Both the position numbers and the translations under genes were made by a program. Under the pieces are notes generated by a model, which was not told the DNA's origin, did no database searches, and was given only the letters and a program-made list of their open reading frames with translations. From Paraliobacillus zengyii (GTDB lineage Bacteria; Bacillota; Bacilli; Bacillales; Amphibacillaceae), in assembly GCF_003268595.1 (NCBI RefSeq), contig NZ_CP029797.1, positions 2,811,501-2,875,500 on the forward strand: a stretch of 64,000 nt of DNA, given 5' to 3'. This document shows, in pieces, positions 9,684 to 19,067 of this stretch. Each line of letters opens with the position of its first letter. Positions within the stretch are counted from its first letter, which is position 1.

Positions 9684-9741
9684 TGATGCGTATATAACAA
9701 ACGGCTCGACATGAAAAGTGAAACCATTTGAATACGCATCA
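9684..9741. repeat. Spaced 10-bp inverted repeat
   Basis: TGATGCGTAT at 9684-9693 is repeated in inverted form as ATACGCATCA at 9732-9741, with 38 bases between. It lies in the 177-bp gap between the GH31 gene and the membrane-protein gene. It could be a DNA-looping operator for the latter or a decayed element end. Nothing else was seen in this gap. Confidence 0.5.
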
Positions 9742-9801
9742 AAATTAGATAAGTTTCGGAATTTATAGACCGCATCTTAAAACTAAAATCTTTTTCAAAC
9801 G

Positions 9802-12117
9802 TTACAGCGTAATAGACAGTTTAGTAGTTCCAAGCTTTGGTGAGATCATTGTACCATATGAAACCAACTTTATGCTCCCATTTGATGCAGAAATATTACC
9901 TTTTTCTCCTATTAACTTTATGTGGTAAGGCTTTTCTGTTAAGTCTGTTTCAACCTCTAAAACGTTCCCTTGGCGTGAAACAGTTAACGAGCCAGTTAGT
10001 TTGCCAGAAGTATCATAGAGATGTTTCTCAACATGGGTACCTTCCTTAATCTGATATAATTCAAAAGTAACATTATTATTGTAGTCATATGAAGGTTTTT
10101 CCTCATTTACGCCAATTGGTAAAATACTATTCTCTCGAACAAACAATGGCAGATTAAAATAATCATAGTTTTGTTTAATCCATTTTCCACCTTCTACTTC
10201 TTCACCAGTTAAAAGCTGCGTCCACGTTCCTTCTGGTAAATAAAACGAACCGAGTCCTTCTTCATTGAAAATTGGTGCAACTAAAATGGAGTCGCCCAAC
10301 ATGTATTGGCGATCAAGTGTTTCACAAGCTGGATCTTCTGGAAATTCAAGTAGCATCGAGCGCATAACTGGAACCCCAGTCTTACTATTTGCTACTGCTT
10401 GCCCATATAAATACGGCATCAAACTATTTTTCAATTTTGTGAAATGGCGCGCAACAGCTACAGCCTCTTCATCAAAATTCCATGGTACACGATAAGAAGA
10501 GCTACCATGAAAACGACTGTGACTTGATAGTAAGCCAAATGCAGTCCATCTTTTAAATACATCAGGAGTCGCCGTATTTTCAAAGCCGCCAATATCATGA
10601 CTCCAATAACCGAATCCGGATGTTGTTAATGATAAACCTCCACGTAAACTTTCCGCCATCGCCTCATACGTTGAATCACAGTCTCCACCCCAATGTACTG
10701 GGAATTGCTGTGCTCCTGTTGTAGCTGACCGTGCGAATACTACCGCTTCTTCTGATCCTTTTTCTTCTTTCAACAAATCATATACGACTTCATTATATTT
10801 ATAAGCATAATAGTTATGCATTTTCTGGGGATCTGATCCATCAAAGTATACTACGTCTGTTGGTATTCTTTCGCCAAAATCTGTTTTAAATGAGTCTACT
10901 CCCATATCAATAAGCACTTTCAGTTTGGATTGAAACCATGTTGCTGCATCTGGATTTGTGAAATCAACTATGCCCATACCAGCTTGCCAACGATCCCATT
11001 GCCATACATCGCCATTTGCTTTTTTCAGTAAATAGCCGTTATCACATGCTTCTTTAAACAACTCCGATTTTTGTGCAATATACGGGTTAATCCATACACA
11101 TATCTTTAATCCCTTATCTTTCAGGCGTTTTAGCATGCCTTCTGGATCCGGAAAATTACGTCGATCCCAGATAAAATTACTCCATTCAAATTCCTTCATC
11201 CAAAAGCAATCAAAATGAAATACGCTTAACGGAATCCCTCGTTTCTCCATACCATCAACAAAATGCATAACCGTTTCTTCATTATAATCAGTAGTAAATG
11301 ACGTCGATAGCCATAGTCCAAAAGACCATGCTGGTGGTAATGCTGGTGTTCCAGTAAGTTCTGTATAGCGACTCACTACTTCTTTTGGTGTTGGACCATT
11401 AATTAAATAGTAATCCAAATATTCTCCCTCTACACTGAATTGAGAACGAGACACTAATTCAGATCCAAGCTCAAAACTAACTTCTTCTGGATGATTGACG
11501 AACACACCATAACCTTTATTACTTAAATAGAATGGAATATTTTTATAAGATTGTTCTGAACTTGTTCCACCATCTTTATTCCAACTATCTACTGACTGCC
11601 CATTTTTCACATAGGGCGTAAAGCGTTCGCCTAAACCATATAAATTCTCACCAACACCTAAACCTAATTGTCCACGCATAAATGTTTTTCCTTCTGGACC
11701 TTCAATCCATGCTAAACTTTTACTATCAACTGCCGTTAATTTTCCGATAGCGTTTTCAAAAACGAGGCCAAATACTTCCTTATTTATTGTCAATTTTAAT
11801 TCTCCACTAGAAAAAGATACTGTTTCTTGTTCTGACGTAAGATCGATTGATTTTCGTTCTTCTTTCACGTCAAAATTCGGATACCTTTCTTTTCCACCTT
11901 TGAAATGCCAAGTTTGCACCCGTACAACGTTATTTATTGGTGCTGATAATTTAATAGTAAGTAATGGTCCATCTAGTGTATCACCACGGTGGTTTATAAA
12001 CTTACAAGGAGCATATAATGTAACTGCATTCTCTTCTTCGATAACTTCATGTACGACTCTAGGAAAGTGAATCTGATACCCTTCTCTTTCAAGCCAATTT
12101 CCATCTGTGAATTTCAT
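9802..12117 (-). CDS. GH31 alpha-xylosidase (YicI type)
   Basis: This retaining enzyme removes non-reducing alpha-xylosyl units, such as the alpha-1,6-xylose of xyloglucan oligosaccharides or isoprimeverose. The 771-residue protein matches the E. coli YicI plan: an N-terminal beta domain, a TIM barrel, and C-terminal beta domains. The nucleophile is D413 in VDSFKTDFGERIP and the acid/base D479 in VHWGGDCDS; YicI uses D416 and D482. The stretches GSDPQKMHNYYAYKYNE and SGFGYWSHDIGGFENTA are also YicI-like, and these separate alpha-xylosidases from alpha-glucosidases. There is no signal peptide, so it acts in the cytoplasm. It is the last gene of the ABC operon, 14 bp after GH42. Confidence in the fold and specificity class is high; the natural substrate is inferred from the locus. 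Confidence 0.93.
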   Translation of the reverse strand: MKFTDGNWLEREGYQIHFPRVVHEVIEEENAVTLYAPCKFINHRGDTLDGPLLTIKLSAPINNVVRVQTWHFKGGKERYPNFDVKEERKSIDLTSEQETVSFSSGELKLTINKEVFGLVFENAIGKLTAVDSKSLAWIEGPEGKTFMRGQLGLGVGENLYGLGERFTPYVKNGQSVDSWNKDGGTSSEQSYKNIPFYLSNKGYGVFVNHPEEVSFELGSELVSRSQFSVEGEYLDYYLINGPTPKEVVSRYTELTGTPALPPAWSFGLWLSTSFTTDYNEETVMHFVDGMEKRGIPLSVFHFDCFWMKEFEWSNFIWDRRNFPDPEGMLKRLKDKGLKICVWINPYIAQKSELFKEACDNGYLLKKANGDVWQWDRWQAGMGIVDFTNPDAATWFQSKLKVLIDMGVDSFKTDFGERIPTDVVYFDGSDPQKMHNYYAYKYNEVVYDLLKEEKGSEEAVVFARSATTGAQQFPVHWGGDCDSTYEAMAESLRGGLSLTTSGFGYWSHDIGGFENTATPDVFKRWTAFGLLSSHSRFHGSSSYRVPWNFDEEAVAVARHFTKLKNSLMPYLYGQAVANSKTGVPVMRSMLLEFPEDPACETLDRQYMLGDSILVAPIFNEEGLGSFYLPEGTWTQLLTGEEVEGGKWIKQNYDYFNLPLFVRENSILPIGVNEEKPSYDYNNNVTFELYQIKEGTHVEKHLYDTSGKLTGSLTVSRQGNVLEVETDLTEKPYHIKLIGEKGNISASNGSIKLVSYGTMISPKLGTTKLSITL

Positions 12118-12131
12118 CTATTAAAACCCCT

Positions 12132-14162
12132 TTATTGTTGTTTTAAAACGAGCACATCTCGCGCTTTTATTTTACCTGTTCCGGTATACGTATCATTTGT
12201 AATCAGGTTGCTATATACTATTTCTCCAGCTTCAAAGCTTGCGTCTTCTGGATTATGGTTTATTACAAACAAGTAGGAAACCGAATCCTTCACACGCTCC
12301 GTTACTTCTACACCTTCTGCCGCTATCATCAATGTATCTATATTCTTATCTGTACAGATATTTTCAATAAAATCACGCATAAATGTAGGATCTGGACTTG
12401 ACGCTACATAATACGCATCTCCTTGACCAAACGTATTCTTTGTTAAAACTGGCATTCCTTGATAAAAATCAGACCCATAGGTTGCTAGAACTTCAGCACC
12501 TTCTGCATGTATCAGATCAAATAAACTGTTACATGTGTACGAGCCTTGCAATGCGCCAATAGCTGTATCAAATACCATTGCATTTGTATGTGAAGGTTCT
12601 AATGCATCTATTTCTTCTGACCATATTCCTACTAGTTCACGAAGTTCACCAGGATAACCACCAAGTGTCACTAAATCATTCTCGTTTACAATCCCACTAA
12701 AAAATGTGGTAACAAATGTCCCCCCATTTTTAACGAAATGCTTCAAACGATCAGCATGACCTGCTTTGATCATATATAATACAGGCGCGATTACGACTTG
12801 ATATTGACTCAAGTCTTCCTCTACACCGATGATATCAACTGGAATGTTCTTTTGATAAAAGGCGTCATAATATTTATGCACTTCCTTTACGTAATCAAAC
12901 GCTACGGATGGACCACTTGATAAATGAATAGCCCAACGATTCTCCCAGTCAAACACGATTGCAACTTTTGCATGCGTCCTACTGTCAATAATCTGATCAG
13001 AAAGGATGCCTAATTCTTCACCTAATTTTGCACTTTCTTTAAATACTCTTGTATGTTCATGGCCAACATGTTCAATTACAGCCCCATGATATTTCTCTGT
13101 TGCACCACGTGAACGTCGTAATTGAAAAAACATTACCGTATCTGCACCATGGGCAACTGCTTGGTAGCTCCAAAGTCGCATAACGCCAGGTCGCTTTAGT
13201 GCGTTAAATGCTTGCCAGTTTTGTTGACTAGGCGTTTGCTCCATTAACATAAAAGGTTGACCACTTTTTAAGCCGCGCATTAAATCATGTGTCATTGCCG
13301 TCATGCTTACTGGTGTGTCAATTGATGGATAGTTATCCCATGATACAACGTCCATCTCTTTTCCCCACTTGAAGTAATCCAATTCCGGGAAAAAGCCCAT
13401 TAAATTTGTTGTAACTGGAATAGCGGGTGTATGTTTTTTTAATTGATCCCGTTCTAGTTTAAACACATCTAGTAGACTATCAGATTGAAAACGACGGTAA
13501 TCTAGTGAAATTCCTTGAAAATTCGTATTATTGCCATGTTCCCATTCTTCACTTAAAGCATTAGGCACGACTATTTCATCCCACTCGTAAAATGTATGCC
13601 CCCAAAATGTCGTATTCCATGCCTGATTAACTGCATCAAGTGTCTGATAACGATCTTTGAGCCAAACTCGAAATTCTTTTTGACAGTTGTCACAATAACA
13701 ATATCCACCATATTCATTTGAAACATGCCAAATCAAAACAGCTGGATGATTTTGATAACGTTCAGCTAATTTTTCTGCCATTCTACTTGCATATTTTCGA
13801 TAGGTGGGACTATTGGGACAAGAGTTATGTCTACCACCGAACTGACGCTTTCTCCCTTCGTAATCTACGCGTCGCACATCAGGATAACGCTTAGCCATCC
13901 AAGCTGGGTGTGCAGCTGTACTTGTAGCTAAACAAACATACACATTCTTTTCATATAGACGGTCAATCGTTTCATCGAGCCAACTAAAATCATACGTATT
14001 CTCAGATGGTTGGTTAAGTGCCCAAGAAAAAACATTGATAGTTGCAACATCAATACCTGCTAATGTAAACATCCGTTCATCTTCTGACCAAGTTTCTTGG
14101 TCCCATTGCTCTGGATTATAGTCTCCCCCATACCAAATCTTCGGTAATGCTTTATTTATCAA
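12132..14162 (-). CDS. GH42 beta-galactosidase
   Basis: GH42 enzymes cleave terminal beta-D-galactosyl (some alpha-L-arabinopyranosyl) residues with retention. From the chosen TTG start (14162, GGAGG seven bases upstream, 16 bp after the kinase stop) the protein has 676 residues. The acid/base is E150 in WHVSNEYGG and the nucleophile E308 in MLMEQTPSQQNW. The zinc-site cysteines of the family are present in NSCPNS and YCYCDNC. A trimerisation domain and a small C-terminal beta domain follow. An open frame continues upstream to 14222 inside the kinase gene but has no ribosome binding site. There is no signal peptide. In the xyloglucan reading it would remove beta-1,2-galactose from side chains; that linkage preference is inference, because GH42 enzymes more often act on 1,3-, 1,4- or 1,6-linked galactose. 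Confidence 0.9.
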   Translation of the reverse strand: MINKALPKIWYGGDYNPEQWDQETWSEDERMFTLAGIDVATINVFSWALNQPSENTYDFSWLDETIDRLYEKNVYVCLATSTAAHPAWMAKRYPDVRRVDYEGRKRQFGGRHNSCPNSPTYRKYASRMAEKLAERYQNHPAVLIWHVSNEYGGYCYCDNCQKEFRVWLKDRYQTLDAVNQAWNTTFWGHTFYEWDEIVVPNALSEEWEHGNNTNFQGISLDYRRFQSDSLLDVFKLERDQLKKHTPAIPVTTNLMGFFPELDYFKWGKEMDVVSWDNYPSIDTPVSMTAMTHDLMRGLKSGQPFMLMEQTPSQQNWQAFNALKRPGVMRLWSYQAVAHGADTVMFFQLRRSRGATEKYHGAVIEHVGHEHTRVFKESAKLGEELGILSDQIIDSRTHAKVAIVFDWENRWAIHLSSGPSVAFDYVKEVHKYYDAFYQKNIPVDIIGVEEDLSQYQVVIAPVLYMIKAGHADRLKHFVKNGGTFVTTFFSGIVNENDLVTLGGYPGELRELVGIWSEEIDALEPSHTNAMVFDTAIGALQGSYTCNSLFDLIHAEGAEVLATYGSDFYQGMPVLTKNTFGQGDAYYVASSPDPTFMRDFIENICTDKNIDTLMIAAEGVEVTERVKDSVSYLFVINHNPEDASFEAGEIVYSNLITNDTYTGTGKIKARDVLVLKQQ

Positions 14163-14178
14163 TTCAATTCCTCCTGCC

Positions 14179-15081
14179 TTAAGTGTGTAGTTGCTCTGTC
14201 TGAACCGCTTTAAACAAAGCACCTAAAAGTCCTGCATTATTGTGGTGGTGGCAAGCCTCAATTGGCACTTTAATGTCCTTCCAATTATAAATTTGCTTTA
14301 ATTTATCGTTAATTCTCTCGTACAAGTCTTCTCTTACACTAATTGCGCCACCGATTAAAATTTTCTCAGGATTTAATGTAGCAACGAGATTAAATATGCC
14401 TGCACTTACATAGGAAAACCAGCGATCAAGCATTGCTTCAACTTCAGGATTAACAAGGGCATCTTCAAATACTATTTCACCTTCTATCCTTGTTTCTTGA
14501 TCGATTTTTTTTATCTCTTTATAGTTATTAATTAAGGCACTTGTTGAGGCAATATCGTGTAAATTCTGATAACCATTGTCTAAACCATTTACGGTCATTA
14601 GACCAAACTCACCTGCCTGAAAAGCATGACCATGTACAATCTCACCATTAATAAAAATACCGCCACCGATTCCAGTTCCAATCGTCATACAAATAAAATC
14701 GTTACAATTGATAGCGTTCCCACTATGTTTCTCAGCAAGTGTAGCACAATTGGCATCATTCTCTATGATAATTGGTAAGGAAGTTTTTTGACTGAGTAGC
14801 GTTCTTATATTTGTTCCATCTAGAACATCTATTGCACCAGCAAGTGCTGCAAATCCAGTACTAGGATTAATAAAGCCTGGAAAACTAATTGCTATCTTTT
14901 CGATTACATTTGTCGCTGTTATGGTCTCAATAACATTTACCATATCAGCTATAAATTGATCAGCTGTTTCTTTTCTAGTTGGATAGCTCGATTTCTTAAT
15001 AAATTCTCCTTCAGCGGTTAATATTCCATATTTAACGTTCGTTCCACCGACATCAAAACACAAATAGAGCTTTGTATTCAT
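14179..15081 (-). CDS. ROK family sugar kinase lacking the zinc motif
   Basis: This 300-residue protein begins with the phosphate-binding CFDVGGTNVKYGI. It carries the ROK acceptor-site elements ENDANC (catalytic Asp) and the IGTGIGGGIFING loop. The usual zinc motif CxCGxxGCxE is absent: after HAFQAGEFG the chain reads LMTVNGLDNGYQNLHDIAS. Zinc-free ROK kinases include BglK, which phosphorylates cellobiose and other beta-glucosides at O-6. This fits the presence of a GH1 enzyme with a phospho-sugar signature at 29.6 kb. Glucokinase, fructokinase or another hexokinase role cannot be excluded. The gene lies between the binding-protein gene and GH42 in one operon. The ribosome binding site is weak (AAGATGTG), and an intergenic terminator precedes it, so it is probably expressed below the binding protein. 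Confidence 0.85.
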   Translation of the reverse strand: MNTKLYLCFDVGGTNVKYGILTAEGEFIKKSSYPTRKETADQFIADMVNVIETITATNVIEKIAISFPGFINPSTGFAALAGAIDVLDGTNIRTLLSQKTSLPIIIENDANCATLAEKHSGNAINCNDFICMTIGTGIGGGIFINGEIVHGHAFQAGEFGLMTVNGLDNGYQNLHDIASTSALINNYKEIKKIDQETRIEGEIVFEDALVNPEVEAMLDRWFSYVSAGIFNLVATLNPEKILIGGAISVREDLYERINDKLKQIYNWKDIKVPIEACHHHNNAGLLGALFKAVQTEQLHT

Positions 15082-15109
15082 TTACTTCACATCTTTCTTT
15101 TTTTAAAAT

Positions 15110-15141
15110 ACAAGCCCGTATCCGTATGGAAACAGGCTTGT
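15110..15141 (-). terminator. Intergenic stem-loop after the binding-protein gene
   Basis: On the minus strand ACAAGCCTGTTTCC pairs with GGATACGGGCTTGT (two mismatches) around ATAC, followed by ATTTTA. A leaky terminator here would raise the level of the lipoprotein over the downstream kinase and glycosidases. Confidence 0.7.
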
Positions 15142-15152
15142 TACATGTTCTA

Positions 15153-16823
15153 TTAGTTTGTTTGCCAAAGTTCGATAACATCTTGCGTCATTTGCGTCAT
15201 ATCTTGATTTGCCTTTTCAATATCCATTACTTCTAGATCTTTAATCATGCTTTCCCACATCTCGTCAAACTCTGCTGGATCAGCTAAAATTGCTTGTGTT
15301 ATTCGTTGTTCAGTTAAATCATCCGCTTTTTGCTGAATAATTTGAACATCACTACCAGATGGAATAGTATAGTTTGCAACCGTACCATGTTTTGTTACAC
15401 CTAAATCTTCTGTTGCAGGGAACCACTCAATCCAGTTAGTCATGCCATATTCTGCTAACACTTCTTTTTCAACACTATTAAAGTTGTCAATAATATCTTG
15501 TTCTGAATTTGGTGTAATCGATTGACCAGTCGAATCAACTGCACCGTTACCCATTTGTGGGAATGGATAGATATAATATCCTACACCCGTTTCCTTGCCA
15601 TATTCACTATCCGTGTTCATACGCTCACGGTCTTCTTCTTTCATTACCCGTTTACCATCAACTATGTCATAGTTTTCTCCTTCAATACCCCAGTTAACAA
15701 GAATCTGAGCTTCTTCTGATGCCATCCAATCTAAAAATTCAAATGCTTCATCTTGATGTTCACTTGTAGAAGAGATTGCAATACCCCATCCACCAGCAAA
15801 ACCATAGTCTTGTAATCCTTTAGATTGATAGTCATCACCAAGTGTTACAGGTAATGGTGCGTACGTTCTTTCTTCTCTACCGTCTGATACTAACGCTTTA
15901 TCTGCATCTGCGATATCCCAATCTTGGTCAGCAACACTTAATACACGACCGGATGATAATTTGGAAATATACGTATCATACGTATGGGTAAACGATTCTG
16001 GATCTAACAATCCTTTTGCATTCATCCCATTCAGCCATTCAAAATATTCCTTCATTTCTGGAAGTAAGAACTTATAAGTTGTCTCTCCAGTTTCATTATC
16101 AACAGCCCATTGGCCATTATCCTCAAGACCTGCTGCAAAACCAGCTGGGTTACCAACAGTAATCAACCAACGCCAATCACTACCTAGTAATGATAAAGGT
16201 AACGTTTTTTGACCGTCTATTTCTGGATACATCTCATAGTATTCTGTCAGTGCCGCTTCAAATTCTTCTAATGTGTTAATTTCCGGATATCCCAATTCAC
16301 GTAGGACATCTAATTGAAGTTGGAACGTTCCACTCGTTGCCCAATATGCATTTTCTACACCATAGGTTCCTACTGTATATATGCTTGGATCATCAAGTGT
16401 ATTACGTAAACGGTTTAAATTATCGCCATAAAGCGCTTTCAAATTATCGCCTTTTTCTTCAATTAACTCATCTAATTTAATTACGCCACCAGCGTCAATC
16501 AGCTTTCCTATATCACCTTTCGCATAAATTAAATCTGGATAGTCCCCACTTGCTATCATTAATGGAATTGTTTCATCATTTCCACCAACTGGATAATCAA
16601 TGTCTAATTTAACACCAGTTTCTTCTGTGATTTTTTGAGCTACAGGATCATTAAACTCTTTCTCTTCCCCGTCGGCACTAAAGAATGTAAGTGTGACTGG
16701 TTCATCCGAATTTCCTCCATCATTTGAATCGTCTGATGAACTTGACGAGTCGTCACTACATCCTGCTAAGATAAGTGCACCAAAGATCAATACCAACATG
16801 AATATAGATAAATGCTTTTTCAT
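15153..16823 (-). CDS. ABC transporter sugar-binding lipoprotein (LplA/YtcQ type)
   Basis: The 556-residue protein starts MKKHLSIFMLVLIFGALILAGC, where LILAGC is a lipobox and the cysteine is lipidated and anchors it outside the membrane. A Ser/Asp-rich tether follows. The mature part is a large type-1 solute-binding protein of the kind that works with LplB/LplC permeases. These usually bind oligosaccharides, for example rhamnogalacturonan, xylan or glucan pieces. Aromatic-rich segments (GGWGIAIS, WLITVGNPAGF, TNWIEWFP) are typical of sugar sites. I start at ATG 16823 (second of two adjacent ATGs), which gives the better spacing from GGAGGGG. No ATPase gene is in the window, so an MsmX-type ATPase must serve the transporter. 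Ligand identity is unknown; xyloglucan oligosaccharides are inferred from the enzymes alongside. Confidence 0.9.
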   Translation of the reverse strand: MKKHLSIFMLVLIFGALILAGCSDDSSSSSDDSNDGGNSDEPVTLTFFSADGEEKEFNDPVAQKITEETGVKLDIDYPVGGNDETIPLMIASGDYPDLIYAKGDIGKLIDAGGVIKLDELIEEKGDNLKALYGDNLNRLRNTLDDPSIYTVGTYGVENAYWATSGTFQLQLDVLRELGYPEINTLEEFEAALTEYYEMYPEIDGQKTLPLSLLGSDWRWLITVGNPAGFAAGLEDNGQWAVDNETGETTYKFLLPEMKEYFEWLNGMNAKGLLDPESFTHTYDTYISKLSSGRVLSVADQDWDIADADKALVSDGREERTYAPLPVTLGDDYQSKGLQDYGFAGGWGIAISSTSEHQDEAFEFLDWMASEEAQILVNWGIEGENYDIVDGKRVMKEEDRERMNTDSEYGKETGVGYYIYPFPQMGNGAVDSTGQSITPNSEQDIIDNFNSVEKEVLAEYGMTNWIEWFPATEDLGVTKHGTVANYTIPSGSDVQIIQQKADDLTEQRITQAILADPAEFDEMWESMIKDLEVMDIEKANQDMTQMTQDVIELWQTN

Positions 16824-16882
16824 CATTTCCCCTCCATTTTTTGTAAATGAATACTTTATATTAATTTTCATTAATAACATAA

Positions 16883-17767
16883 TTAACTTTTCACAGCACC
16901 TAAAGTAAGTCCTGTAACGAAATATCTTTGTAAGAATGGATACACCATTAAAATTGGTACTGTTGCAATAATAGTGATTGCCATTTTAATAGATTGTGGA
17001 TTTGTTTGACCTGCTAAAACCTCAGCATTTTGTGAGGTGACATCTCCACCCGAGATATTAGCATTGTCGAGTATTTTCATTAACTCAAATTGCAAAGTAG
17101 TTAAATTATCACTTGATCTAGCATATAAATACGTATCAAACCACATATTCCATTGCCCTACCGCCAAGAACAGAGCGATCGTCGCGATAACTGGTAAACT
17201 CAATGGAATCACGATACGCCAGAAAATAGTAAAGTCATTTGCTCCATCAATTTTTGCTGATTCTGTCAACGCCATTGGTATGTTGTCCATAAAGGACCGG
17301 ATAATAATGACGTTAAATGCTGTAATTAACAATGGTAGAATATACACCATAAAGTCATTAATTAAGCCAAGCTCTCTAATTAACATATAATCAGGAATTA
17401 ATCCTCCACTGATAAACATCGTAATTACTAATAAAAAACCTACTTGCTTATTAAAAATAAAATCACGACGACTTAGTGTATAAGCTAGCATAGTGCTCGC
17501 AATGATACCTGTTATCGTCCCAACTACAGTTCTTAGAATCGACATAAATAGTGCTTGTAATAGTCGATCATTACTACCAAAAATTTCCGTATAGTTTGCA
17601 AAAGTAAATTCTCTTGGCCATATATTAATCCCGCCTCTAGCGGTATCTATCGCATTATTTAATGAGATTGCTAGTATATTTAAAAATGGATAGAGTGTAA
17701 GAACTAATACGAAGAACATTAAGATTAATAGTAAAATATCAAACATTGTAAACTTTTTCTTAGCCAT
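16883..17767 (-). CDS. ABC transporter permease (LplC/YtcP type)
   Basis: This 294-residue inner-membrane permease has about six helices, starting with FDILLLILMFFVLVLTLYPF. The cytoplasmic EAA loop reads ESAKIDGANDFTIFWRIVIPLSLPV, which docks the shared ATPase. The C-terminus ends in RYFVTGLTLGAVKS, a very typical close for this family. ATG 17767 is used because AAAGGAG stands eight bases upstream; the frame opens earlier at 17785. It pairs with the permease upstream and the lipoprotein downstream. Confidence 0.93.
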   Translation of the reverse strand: MAKKKFTMFDILLLILMFFVLVLTLYPFLNILAISLNNAIDTARGGINIWPREFTFANYTEIFGSNDRLLQALFMSILRTVVGTITGIIASTMLAYTLSRRDFIFNKQVGFLLVITMFISGGLIPDYMLIRELGLINDFMVYILPLLITAFNVIIIRSFMDNIPMALTESAKIDGANDFTIFWRIVIPLSLPVIATIALFLAVGQWNMWFDTYLYARSSDNLTTLQFELMKILDNANISGGDVTSQNAEVLAGQTNPQSIKMAITIIATVPILMVYPFLQRYFVTGLTLGAVKS

Positions 17768-17826
17768 GGTGTTTCTCCTTTCCATAATGTGCCTTGGTAT
17801 GAAGGATAATCTATTTATAAATTGTA

Positions 17827-18843
17827 TTAAAATACTCTTCCTTCACCTATTCGTTTGGCAAAACCATTTGCTATTAAAATCAGGATAATACTTATCACGG
17901 ATTTAAATATACCAATTGCTGTACCAAAGGAATAACGGAACATCCCAATACCATAATCTAGAGCATATAAATCAATAACTAGTGCTTTATCCGCAACAAC
18001 GTTATTTCCTAATAGCATTTGTTTTTCAAAACCAATGTTTATTAAGTTTCCAATGCTTAAAATTAATAGAACGATAATGACCGGGCGAATACTTGGTAAT
18101 GTGATATGCCACATTTGGCGAAACCTGCTGGCACCATCTACTTTTGCTGCTTCATAAAGCTGTGGGTCAACACCTGCCATTGCAGCAAAATAAATAATTG
18201 CATTCCAACCCATTTCTTTCCAAACATCTGATACAGTTATAATGCCCCAAAATAGATCAGGATTGGACATGAAACTGATTGGTCCATCAATGATATTTAA
18301 ACCCATTAATACTGCATTGATCGGTCCATCTTGCGATAGCATAGTTGTCACGATATTCGCTACAATAACCCAAGATACAAAGTGCGGTAAATAAGATACC
18401 GTCTGGGTAAACTTCTTGAATGTCTGAAATCGCATTTCATTTAGTAATAATGCGAAAATAATTGCGGCTAATGTACCAAATATTATTCCTAAAATCCCCA
18501 TGCCCAATGTGTTTTCTAAAGCTTGATAGAACATTGGCTCATTAAATAAATCTTTAAAGTGATCCAAGCCTACCCATTCTTGATTAAATAAACCATTCTG
18601 TGGTTTATAATCTTGAAATGCCATTGTCCACCCTGCGATTGGTATATACTTAAAAATAAATAACCAAAGTATAAATGGTAAGGCCATTAAAATTAATGCC
18701 TTCTGATTATTAACTCTTTTCCAAAAGCCATTCTTTTTTGGTTGAAGCTGTGGTTTTTTGGCCTTTTTATCTAATCCAATCTTTGTAGCTGTATCAACAG
18801 CGAGGTTTGATTGCTCTCCACTTGCTTTCATATGTTTACTCAT
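17827..18843 (-). CDS. ABC transporter permease (LplB type)
   Basis: The first gene of the operon encodes a 338-residue permease with an unusually long charged N-terminal tail (about residues 1-48, KKAKKPQLQPKKNGFWKR in outline). Six helices follow, and an EAA loop (YEAAKVDGASRFRQMWHITLPSIRP). The C-terminus GFAKRIGEGRVF is usual for LplB-like permeases. AAGGAGAG lies upstream of the ATG. A promoter-like region with a cre site stands 64-77 bp upstream. Function: the second membrane subunit of the oligosaccharide importer. Confidence 0.93.
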   Translation of the reverse strand: MSKHMKASGEQSNLAVDTATKIGLDKKAKKPQLQPKKNGFWKRVNNQKALILMALPFILWLFIFKYIPIAGWTMAFQDYKPQNGLFNQEWVGLDHFKDLFNEPMFYQALENTLGMGILGIIFGTLAAIIFALLLNEMRFQTFKKFTQTVSYLPHFVSWVIVANIVTTMLSQDGPINAVLMGLNIIDGPISFMSNPDLFWGIITVSDVWKEMGWNAIIYFAAMAGVDPQLYEAAKVDGASRFRQMWHITLPSIRPVIIVLLILSIGNLINIGFEKQMLLGNNVVADKALVIDLYALDYGIGMFRYSFGTAIGIFKSVISIILILIANGFAKRIGEGRVF

Positions 18844-18906
18844 TTTATATTCTCTCCTTACTGCATGATGAGTAGAAGTACCTTTTCTTTATATTTATAT
18901 TATATA

Positions 18907-18920
18907 AGTAAACGCTTACA
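18907..18920. promoter_or_regulatory. cre site in the ABC operon promoter
   Basis: AGTAAACGCTTACA matches the CcpA operator consensus TGWAANCGNTNWCA at 13 of 14 positions; only the first base differs. It lies 64 bp upstream of the first permease gene and beside a TATAAT at about 18899-18904 on the minus strand. This predicts carbon catabolite repression of the importer, ROK, GH42 and GH31. Confidence 0.75.
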
Positions 18921-18954
18921 ATAAAAACAGAACAATAAGGATATAAAATCATGT

Positions 18955-18976
18955 AAAAACAAGAGGTCTTGTTTTT
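18955..18976. terminator. Terminator of the P-loop kinase-like gene
   Basis: AAAAACAAG and CTTGTTTTT form a perfect stem around AGGT, with A and T tails on both sides. It stands between the kinase-like gene stop and the promoter of the ABC operon. Confidence 0.7.
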
Positions 18977-19067
18977 AAACCTTCTCTACTACCATGTCCC
19001 CACTAATCCTGCAATGAGTAATAATGAAATCGAAGCGATCTGAAAACTTCAAGCAATTTATTTTAGT

